The position numbers were made by a program, and so were the translations under genes. The notes beneath the pieces were generated by a model, which was not told the origin of the DNA, searched no databases, and worked only from the letters and a program-made list of their open reading frames with translations. A stretch of DNA of 6,576 bases, taken from the NCBI GenBank assembly GCA_016290695.1, contig JAEEUX010000147.1:1-6576 (forward strand), read 5' to 3'. Source of the stretch: Oscillospiraceae bacterium. GTDB taxonomy: Bacteria; Bacillota; Clostridia; Oscillospirales; Oscillospiraceae. Positions 1-6,576 of the stretch are shown piece by piece. Every line of letters begins with the position of its first letter. Position 1 is the stretch's first letter.

Positions 1-23
1 ATGTTTCCGCCCTCGCGTTACCT

Positions 24-84
24 TCCACCCCTCAGACGCCGCCGCTTCGCACCGCCGCCAGCTCCCCTGAAAGGGGAGCGAAAG
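24..84 (+). repeat. REP-like palindromic repeat, copy 1
   Basis: This 61-base unit starts TCCACCCCTCAGACG and ends AGGGGAGCGAAAG. Near its right end is a perfect 8-bp hairpin, GCTCCCCT (61-68) with AGGGGAGC (72-79), around the 3-base loop GAA. The unit recurs with changes at 114-161. From memory, repeats of the form CC(A)CCCCTCAG...CTCCCCTxxxAGGGGAG are scattered in many copies between genes of Oscillospiraceae-type gut Clostridia. It has no coding content and no T-run after the hairpin on either strand, so it does not look like an intrinsic terminator. Whether it is a small non-autonomous mobile element or a REP-type sequence cannot be told from two copies. Confidence 0.7.
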
Positions 85-113
85 ATCGAGCGCACTTTCC
101 CTTGTCCCGGGCG

Positions 114-161
114 TCCACCCCTCAGACGTCGCCGCCAGTTTCCCTGCAAGGGGAGCGAAAG
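114..161 (+). repeat. REP-like palindromic repeat, copy 2 (shortened)
   Basis: This 48-base second copy lies in the same orientation, with starts 90 bases apart. It matches copy 1 except for five substitutions and the absence of 13 bases (46-58 of copy 1). The missing segment is flanked in copy 1 by the direct repeat GCCGC (41-45 and 54-58), which suggests slippage deletion here or duplication there. The hairpin is kept: 138-145 pairs with 149-156 around the loop GCA. Two C-to-T changes in the left arm turn G-C pairs into G-T wobbles instead of breaking the stem. Confidence 0.7.
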
Positions 162-268
162 GCCGACTGCGGTATGCGCGGGCGCAAGCATATTACATTG
201 CACAAATGACGAACGCCCCACGCTCGCACTTTTCCTTTTTGCTTCAAAAATATATGGGCTGAATGTAG

Positions 269-297
269 TTGAAATGGAGCGGAAAATTGTGTATAAT
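269..297 (+). promoter_or_regulatory. Sigma-A type promoter for the activase-uvrA unit
   Basis: The -35 box TTGAAA (269-274) is one base from the TTGACA consensus, and the -10 box TATAAT (292-297) is perfect. The spacer is the ideal 17 bases (275-291). Upstream sequence is A/T-rich (about 229-256, including CAAAAATATAT), like an UP element. Transcription would start at about 303-305, at the foot of a perfect hairpin, giving a leader of about 177 bases before the ATG at 481. This is the only strong promoter I see, and all three genes lie downstream of it on the same strand with almost no gaps. Confidence 0.8.
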
Positions 298-304
298 TAA
301 TAGA

Positions 305-328
305 TACAGCGGCGCTCGCGCCGCTGTA
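305..328 (+). promoter_or_regulatory. Perfect GC-rich hairpin at the predicted 5' end of the mRNA
   Basis: TACAGCGGCG (305-314) pairs perfectly with CGCCGCTGTA (319-328), a 10-bp stem closed by the 4-base loop CTCG. It begins within a base or two of the start site predicted from the promoter at 269-297. No T-run follows (the next bases are GACCGCAGAC), so it is not an intrinsic terminator. A hairpin in this place commonly protects an mRNA from 5'-end decay, and the palindrome could also bind a repressor as DNA. Neither role is shown by the sequence. The structure itself is certain; the function is inference. Confidence 0.6.
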
Positions 329-344
329 GACCGCAGACAAACCC

Positions 345-524
345 ATGAACAAAAAGACTTCGGAAAGGAAGATAGCGCGAAAGAAACCTATCAGGGGTGT
401 CTTTCGTTCAATAGCGGCTGCGATTTTGCTTTTTCGCCGCTTTTACAAAGATCATTCACCACCTTGGGGGACATATATAGATGACTTACAGGATAGGGAT
501 AGACATAGGCTCGACGACGGTTAA
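345..524 (+). CDS. Doubtful small ORF in the leader (59 codons)
   Basis: An ATG at 345 opens 59 codons, ending at the TAA at 522-524. The translation starts MNKKTSERKIARKKPIRG, which is strongly basic, has a short hydrophobic patch (SIAAAILLF, about residues 22-30), and ends in an acidic/basic tail. I recognise no family. In its favour are its place just after a strong promoter and its bacterial-looking N-terminus. Against it: there is no clear Shine-Dalgarno sequence before 345, the hydrophobic patch is too short for a membrane helix, and the last 44 bases overlap the start of the activase gene, so the tail is probably just an out-of-frame reading of that gene. It could be a leader peptide, a decayed gene fragment or chance. 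Confidence 0.2.
   Translation: MNKKTSERKIARKKPIRGVFRSIAAAILLFRRFYKDHSPPWGTYIDDLQDRDRHRLDDG
378..406 (+). promoter_or_regulatory. Leader hairpin 2
   Basis: CGAAAGA (378-384) pairs with TCTTTCG (400-406). After one A-G mismatch (385 with 399) the stem continues with ACC (386-388) and GGT (396-398), leaving a 7-base loop. This gives ten pairs with one mismatch, inside the predicted untranslated leader. It matches no riboswitch class I recognise. Only the pairing is supported. Confidence 0.35.
413..444 (+). promoter_or_regulatory. Leader hairpin 3 followed by TTTT, possible weak attenuator
   Basis: AGCGGC (413-418) pairs with GCCGCT (436-441) around a 17-base loop, and the stem runs directly into TTTT (441-444). 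An alternative pairing in the same segment (416-423 with 434-441, one mismatch) is also possible. The U-run is only four bases, so termination would be weak. The two arms repeat sequences of the 5' hairpin (AGCGGC at 308-313, GCCGCT at 320-325), so the two hairpins could exchange partners. This could be an attenuator-like switch, but chance pairing in GC-rich sequence is a real alternative. Confidence 0.3.
466..471 (+). promoter_or_regulatory. Ribosome binding site of the activase gene (atypical)
   Basis: GGGGGA at 466-471 is the only purine-rich Shine-Dalgarno-like stretch before the ATG at 481, leaving 9 bases between. It departs from GGAGG by one base, and the spacing is at the long end. 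An in-frame TAG (478-480) directly precedes the ATG, so no upstream in-frame start exists, and the conserved IGIDIGSTT motif begins only four residues in. The start is therefore well fixed even though the site is weak. Confidence 0.55.
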
Positions 525-3420
525 GCTCGCCGTCCTCGGAGAGAATGACGAGCTGCTTTTCCATAGCTACGAGCGCCATTTTTCCCGCGTGCGCGAGAAG
601 GCGGCCGAGCAGCTTCGCCGCGTTTCCGAGCTTCTTTCGGGAAACCGTGTGCGCGCCGTAATAACCGGCTCGGCGGGGCTCGGCGTAGCGAAGGCAGGCG
701 AGGTGAGCTTCGTGCAGGAGGTTTACGCGACGGCTGCGGCGGTGAACGCCGAGATTCCGGATGCGGACGCGGTTATCGAGCTCGGCGGCGAGGACGCGAA
801 GATAATTTTCTTCAAGGGCAGCCTTGAGGAGCGCATGAACGGCTCCTGCGCCGGCGGCACGGGCGCTTTTATCGACCAGATGGCGACGCTGATGAACGTC
901 ACGGTAACGGAGCTTGACGAGCTCAGCCTCAAATACGAAAAAATTTACCCCATCGCCTCGCGCTGCGGCGTTTTCGCAAAATCCGACATCCAGCCCATCC
1001 TCAACCAGGGCGGGCGCAAGGAGGACGTTGCGGCCTCCATCTTTCAGGCCGTCGTTGACCAGACCGTCGCCGGGCTCACGCAGGGGCGCGAGCTCAAGGG
1101 CAAGATAGTTTTCCTCGGCGGGCCGCTGCATTTCCTCATGGGCCTGCGCGCGCGCTTCAAGGAGACTCTGGCGCTGGACGACGAGCACGCCGTTTTCCCG
1201 GCTAATTCCGAGTGCTTCGCGGCGCTGGGCGCGGCTATCTGCGCGGGCGATTACCCCGAAATGGGCTACGAGGAGCTGCTCGATAAGCTCGAAAAGAGCG
1301 TCGTTTCCTCCGGAGTTACCGACACGATGCCGCCCCTTTTTGAAAGCGAGGCGGAATACAACGAATTCTGCGCGCGCCACGCCAAGGCTACGCCCGAAAC
1401 CCTCGACCCCGCCGCCTATTCGGGCGACGCCTACCTCGGCATAGACGCCGGCAGCACGACGACGAAGATGGTTCTCTGCACGGCGGAGGGCGGCATTTTA
1501 TACTCCTACTACGGCTCGAACAAGGGTAACCCCGTCACCATCGTCCTTTCTGAGCTCAAAAAGATATACGCCCTCTGCGCCGACAGGATTAAAATACGCG
1601 CCAGCGCCGTGACGGGTTACGGCGAAGACCTTATAAAGGCCGCGTTTTCCGCGGATTTCGGTCTCGTCGAGACCGTGGCGCATTACCGCGCGGCGCGCCA
1701 CTTTGACCCGGATGTGGATTTTATAATCGACATCGGCGGGCAGGACATGAAGTGCTTCAAGATACGAAACGGCGCGGTGGACAGCATCATGCTCAACGAG
1801 GCCTGCTCCTCCGGCTGCGGCAGCTTCATCGAGGCCTTTGCCCGCGCGCTGGGCTACGAAGCGAAGGATTTCGCCCGCCTCGGCATCCTCGATAAGCACC
1901 CGGTGAACCTCGGCTCGCGCTGCACCGTTTTCATGAACTCCAGCGTCAAGCAGGCGCAGAAGGAGGGCGCGAGCATCGAGGATATTTCGGCGGGGCTGAG
2001 CGTTTCCGTCGTGAAAAACGCGATTTATAAGGTCATCCGCGCTTCCTCCCCCGATGATTTGGGCAAAAACATCGTCGTTCAGGGCGGCACATTTTTAAAC
2101 GACGCGGTGCTGCGCGGCTTCGAGCTCGAGCTTGGGCGAAACGTCACGCGCCCGACCATCGCGGGGCTCATGGGCGCTTACGGCGCGGCTCTCTACGCCG
2201 CCGACCGGGGGATAGAGGCTTCGACGCTCCTTTCCGCCGAGGCGCTCGAAGCCTTCACCCACACGGCTAAGCCCACGACCTGCTCCGGCTGCACGAACCA
2301 TTGCAGCCTCACCATAAACACCTTCGACGGCGGGCGCCGCTTCATCTCCGGCAACCGCTGCTCAAAGCCGCTCGGCCGCGCGAAGGCCGAGCTCCCGAAC
2401 CTCTACCGCTATAAGCTCGAACGCCTCAAAGCCATGCAGGGCAAGGGCGCGGGCACGGGCGCGAGAGGGCGCATCGGCATGCCCTTCGGCCTGAACGTGT
2501 ACGAAAATCTCCCCTTCTGGTTCGAGCTTTTCACGCGGCTCGATTTCGAGCTCGTCCTCTCCCCGGTTTCCGACAGGAACACCTATAAGCGCGGGCAGCG
2601 CACCATCCCGTCCGACACGGTGTGCTACCCCGCCAAGCTCATGCACGGGCATATCGAGGCGCTTATAGACGCGGGCGTGGACACGATATTCTACCCCTGC
2701 ATGTCGTATAATTTTGACGAAAAGCACGGCGACAACCACTATAACTGCCCCGTCGTGGCCTATTACCCGGAGCTGCTGGGCGCGAACGTGACCCGCCTGA
2801 AGGACATTCGCTACCTCTGCCCCTATGTCGGCCTGCACCGCCCGAAGGATTTCACGAAGAAGTTTTCCGCCTTCATGCGGGAGAATTTCTCCGTCCCCGA
2901 AAAGGAAACGGCGGCAGCCGTCGCCGCGGCGTATGACGCCTACAAAGCCTACCGCGCCGACATTTCCGCGCGCGCGGACGAATACATAGCCTGGGCGCGG
3001 GCAAACGGGAAGAACATCCTCGTCCTCGCCGGGCGCCCCTACCACGTTGACCCGGAGATAAACCACGGCATAGACGAGCTTATAAGCTCGCTCGACCTCG
3101 TGCTTATCACGGAGGACAGCGTTTTTGACCGCGTACCCAAGCAGCAGCGCCATGTCCTCAACCAGTGGACCTATCAGGCGCGCATGTACGACGCGGCGCG
3201 CTATGTCTGCACCCAGCCGGATATGCAGATGGTGCAGCTTATAAGCTTCGGCTGCGGGACGGACGCTATAACCAGCGACGAAATGCGCGATATTCTCGAA
3301 GCCGGCGGCAAGCTCTATACTCCTATTAAAATAGACGATATCAACAATCTCGGCGCGGTGAAGATACGGCTCAGAAGCCTTGTCGCGGCGGTTTCCATGA
3401 GGGATAAAGAAAATGGCTAA
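481..3420 (+). CDS. Acyl-CoA dehydratase activase, tandem HgdC-type ATPase with DUF2229 region
   Basis: This 979-residue iron-sulfur ATPase belongs to the BadF/BadG/BcrA/BcrD (HgdC) activator family. ATPase domain 1 (about 4-255) shows the phosphate-1 motif GIDIGSTTVK (6-15), phosphate-2 ELGGED (100-105) and adenosine-site LGGP (212-215). ATPase domain 2 (about 317-570) shows GIDAGSTTTK (320-329), IGGQD (418-422) and QGGT (534-537). Each domain has a cysteine pair 39 residues apart, C123/C162 and C442/C481. This matches the spacing of Cys127/Cys166, which hold the subunit-bridging [4Fe-4S] cluster of the HgdC homodimer. A CX2CX3CX18C cluster follows (C601, C604, C608, C627), then a DUF2229-type region (about 664-780; C715, C740, C756, C780). 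The C-terminal dehydratase-like part has AGRPYH (850-855) and FGCGTDA (923-929). By family it is cytoplasmic and uses ATP to drive low-potential electron transfer to a partner. In many Clostridia this protein continues into the next gene as one chain of about 1,400 residues. Family is certain; substrate is unknown. Confidence 0.93.
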   Translation: MTYRIGIDIGSTTVKLAVLGENDELLFHSYERHFSRVREKAAEQLRRVSELLSGNRVRAVITGSAGLGVAKAGEVSFVQEVYATAAAVNAEIPDADAVIELGGEDAKIIFFKGSLEERMNGSCAGGTGAFIDQMATLMNVTVTELDELSLKYEKIYPIASRCGVFAKSDIQPILNQGGRKEDVAASIFQAVVDQTVAGLTQGRELKGKIVFLGGPLHFLMGLRARFKETLALDDEHAVFPANSECFAALGAAICAGDYPEMGYEELLDKLEKSVVSSGVTDTMPPLFESEAEYNEFCARHAKATPETLDPAAYSGDAYLGIDAGSTTTKMVLCTAEGGILYSYYGSNKGNPVTIVLSELKKIYALCADRIKIRASAVTGYGEDLIKAAFSADFGLVETVAHYRAARHFDPDVDFIIDIGGQDMKCFKIRNGAVDSIMLNEACSSGCGSFIEAFARALGYEAKDFARLGILDKHPVNLGSRCTVFMNSSVKQAQKEGASIEDISAGLSVSVVKNAIYKVIRASSPDDLGKNIVVQGGTFLNDAVLRGFELELGRNVTRPTIAGLMGAYGAALYAADRGIEASTLLSAEALEAFTHTAKPTTCSGCTNHCSLTINTFDGGRRFISGNRCSKPLGRAKAELPNLYRYKLERLKAMQGKGAGTGARGRIGMPFGLNVYENLPFWFELFTRLDFELVLSPVSDRNTYKRGQRTIPSDTVCYPAKLMHGHIEALIDAGVDTIFYPCMSYNFDEKHGDNHYNCPVVAYYPELLGANVTRLKDIRYLCPYVGLHRPKDFTKKFSAFMRENFSVPEKETAAAVAAAYDAYKAYRADISARADEYIAWARANGKNILVLAGRPYHVDPEINHGIDELISSLDLVLITEDSVFDRVPKQQRHVLNQWTYQARMYDAARYVCTQPDMQMVQLISFGCGTDAITSDEMRDILEAGGKLYTPIKIDDINNLGAVKIRLRSLVAAVSMRDKENG
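3399..3420 (+). promoter_or_regulatory. Overlapping stop/start junction with internal ribosome binding site
   Basis: The second gene's ATG (3413) lies inside the end of the first gene, whose TAA is at 3418-3420; the shared bases are ATGGCTAA. A Shine-Dalgarno-like GAGGG (3399-3403) lies 9 bases before that ATG. A TGA at 3398-3400 in the second gene's frame rules out any earlier start. The arrangement is typical of translational coupling, where ribosomes ending gene 1 restart on gene 2, giving roughly equal amounts of the two products. Confidence 0.65.
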
Positions 3421-4669
3421 GCTTGTTTACGATAAAGACGGAAGACTTATCTTCACCAAGGAAATGAAGAAGGAGTACACCCTTCTCATCCCGCAGATGC
3501 TGCCCATCCACTTCGGCATGATGCGTATGTGCCTTAAAAAGCACGGCTATAACTGCGAAACGCTCACGAACGACAGCCGCGCCGTCGTGGACACGGGGCT
3601 CAAATACGTCCATAACGACACCTGCTACCCCGCGCTGCTCGTCATAGGCCAGCTTATCGACGCCTTAAACAGCGGCAAATACGACGTTAATAAGACCGGC
3701 CTTTTCATCACGCAGACGGGCGGCGGCTGCCGCGCCTCGAACTATATCCATCTGCTGAGGAAGGCGCTTAAAAAGGCGGGTCTGGAGCAGGTTCCCGTCG
3801 TTTCGATAAACCTCTCCGGGCTCGAAAAGAACCCCGGCTTCAAGATGACGCTCCCGCTCATTCTCCAGCTCGTTTTCTGCATAGTTTACGGCGATATTAT
3901 CATGCTCCTTGCCAACCAGTGCCGCCCCTACGAGACGGAGAAGGGCGCGACGGACGCCCTCGTGCATCTTTGGGAGACAAGGCTCGTCGAGGAATTTCAG
4001 CACACGCGCAATTTCTCGTTTTCGCACATGAAGGAGAATTTTGCGCTCATCGCTGCCGATTTTGCCGCGCTCGGCGTCGTGAGGACGGCTAAGCCCCGCG
4101 TCGGCATCGTGGGCGAAATTTACGTCAAGTATTCCGCGCTCGGAAATAACGCGCTGGAGCAGTTTTTGCTTTCCGAGGGCGCGGAGCCCGTCGTCCCCGG
4201 GCTTGTGGACTTCGTTATCTTCAAGATTTATAACCGCGATGTGGACGTGGATATTTACGGCGGCAGCCGGCTGAAAAAGCTCGTCGTCCACGCGCTGCAG
4301 GGCTATGTCGAAAAGTGCCAGAAGGCGATGATCGAGGCCGTGAAGGCCTATCCGCAGTTTCGCGCGCCGTCGCCCTTCGAGCATCTAAAGGAGCTCGCCT
4401 CCGGCTATCTCGGCGCGGGCAACAAGATGGGCGAGGGCTGGCTTTTAACGGCGGAAATGCTCGAGCTTATCGGCGAGGGGACGAACAACATCGTCTGCGC
4501 GCAGCCCTTCGGGTGCCTGCCCAACCACATCGTCGGCAAGGGCATGATACGCCGCCTCAAGGACGATTTCCCCCAGTCGAACATCGTCGCCATCGACTAT
4601 GACCCCGGCGCGACGAAGATAAATCAGGAAAACAGAATCAAGCTTATGCTTGCCAATTCGAGAAGGTAA
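3413..4669 (+). CDS. 2-hydroxyacyl-CoA dehydratase-like subunit, detached C-terminal part of the activase
   Basis: This 418-residue protein corresponds to the C-terminal third of the single-chain large activases (from memory the COG3581 type, distantly related to HgdB/FldB dehydratase subunits). Recognisable blocks are IPQMLPIHF (26-34), NDTCYPALL around C71, QTGGGCRAS around C106, NQCRPYE around C170, RVGIVGEIYVKYS in the middle, CAQPFGCLPNH (362-372, C362 and C368) and IDYDPGATKINQENR near the end. These cysteines are candidate iron-sulfur ligands. In characterised relatives such a subunit carries a [4Fe-4S] or double-cubane cluster, accepts electrons from the ATPase partner and performs a difficult reduction or dehydration. 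It has no signal peptide or clear membrane segment; a hydrophobic run (LPLILQLVFCIVYGDIIMLL) is probably core. It starts inside the preceding gene, so coupled synthesis and complex formation are likely. Substrate unknown: no CoA transferase, acyl-CoA dehydrogenase or classical dehydratase pair is in view. Confidence 0.88.
   Translation: MAKLVYDKDGRLIFTKEMKKEYTLLIPQMLPIHFGMMRMCLKKHGYNCETLTNDSRAVVDTGLKYVHNDTCYPALLVIGQLIDALNSGKYDVNKTGLFITQTGGGCRASNYIHLLRKALKKAGLEQVPVVSINLSGLEKNPGFKMTLPLILQLVFCIVYGDIIMLLANQCRPYETEKGATDALVHLWETRLVEEFQHTRNFSFSHMKENFALIAADFAALGVVRTAKPRVGIVGEIYVKYSALGNNALEQFLLSEGAEPVVPGLVDFVIFKIYNRDVDVDIYGGSRLKKLVVHALQGYVEKCQKAMIEAVKAYPQFRAPSPFEHLKELASGYLGAGNKMGEGWLLTAEMLELIGEGTNNIVCAQPFGCLPNHIVGKGMIRRLKDDFPQSNIVAIDYDPGATKINQENRIKLMLANSRR
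4661..4666 (+). promoter_or_regulatory. uvrA: Ribosome binding site of uvrA inside the preceding gene
   Basis: AGAAGG (4661-4666) lies 7 bases before the ATG at 4674 and within the last codons of the previous gene. The space between that gene's TAA (4667-4669) and the uvrA ATG is only GGCA. The ATG gives the expected UvrA N-terminus (IIIRGARQNNLKN), so this start is well supported. Confidence 0.75.
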
Positions 4670-4673
4670 GGCA

Positions 4674-6576
<1,903 letters not shown>

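Larger units (their letters stand above)
1..268. other. Upstream intergenic stretch without a convincing gene
   Basis: The left part (to about 180) is GC-rich and holds two copies of a short palindromic repeat, listed separately. The right part (about 185-268) is more AT-rich and leads into a promoter. The open frames here (for example an ATG at base 1) read straight through the repeat, have Pro/Arg-rich low-complexity translations and lack ribosome binding sites, so I do not call them genes. An imperfect inverted pairing (175-184 with 214-228) sits before a T-rich run (230-240). It could be a decayed terminator of a gene to the left, but the stem is too broken to call. Confidence 0.6.

Noticed and set aside
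24..161. CRISPR array
   Set aside because: Only two unequal repeats containing internal hairpins, a 29-base gap, no further units and no cas genes.
175..240. Possible terminator (imperfect stem then T-rich run)
   Set aside because: The stem needs several bulges and mismatches and a long loop, and the T-run is interrupted by CC; not convincing.
1..300. Open frame from the first base to 300, reading through both palindromic repeats
   Set aside because: Pro/Arg-rich translation made of repeat sequence, no ribosome binding site in view, and it ends over the -10 box of a strong promoter.
269..484. 71-codon frame starting inside the promoter
   Set aside because: Its ATG at about 269-275 lies between the -35 and -10 boxes, so it would precede the transcription start; no recognisable protein.
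391..1380. 329-codon antisense frame opposite the activase
   Set aside because: Shadow of a GC-rich coding gene: low-complexity Arg/Ala/Val/Leu composition, no domain recognised, and the opposite strand carries clear activase motifs.
3398..3420. Programmed frameshift joining the two activase genes
   Set aside because: The second frame is +1 relative to the first and has a stop at 3398-3400. The overlap has no classic slippery heptamer or prfB-like site, while a normal ATG with a Shine-Dalgarno-like sequence is present.

Overview
The window carries three genes on the + strand, packed as one apparent transcription unit behind a 480-base upstream region. The last gene runs off the right edge. 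The organism is most likely an anaerobic, fairly GC-rich member of the Clostridia, of the Oscillospiraceae/Ruminococcaceae gut type. The grounds are the large oxygen-sensitive iron-sulfur activase family, the Firmicutes-like UvrA, the sigma-A consensus promoter, and a short palindromic repeat (CCACCCCTCAG... followed by a CTCCCCT/AGGGGAG hairpin) that resembles repeats I recall from such genomes. This placement is inference; no species can be named.

Layout. Bases 1-268 hold two diverged copies of the palindromic repeat (24-84 and 114-161) and then sequence in which I see no gene. A near-perfect sigma-A promoter (TTGAAA, 17 bases, TATAAT) lies at 269-297. It opens a leader of about 177 bases that contains a perfect GC-rich hairpin at the predicted 5' end (305-328), two weaker hairpins, and a doubtful 59-codon ORF (345-524). 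Bases 481-3420 encode a 979-residue protein: two HgdC-type ATPase domains in tandem, a cysteine cluster, a DUF2229-type region and a dehydratase-like C-terminal region. Bases 3413-4669 encode a 418-residue 2-hydroxyacyl-CoA-dehydratase-like partner that overlaps the first gene by 8 bases. From 4674 to the edge lies the first two thirds of uvrA, starting 4 bases after the partner's stop.

How the genes work together. The first two genes correspond to one roughly 1,400-residue polypeptide in many Clostridia and are here two translationally coupled proteins. By family they form an ATP-driven, iron-sulfur electron-transfer system, with an activase passing low-potential electrons to a dehydratase/reductase-like subunit. 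Their substrate is unknown. uvrA is the nucleotide-excision-repair damage sensor. Its tight spacing implies co-transcription, but no functional link is shown. I found no clearly new biological system. The points most worth checking are the split two-gene activase with four conserved ATPase-domain cysteines, its coupling to uvrA, and the structured leader.
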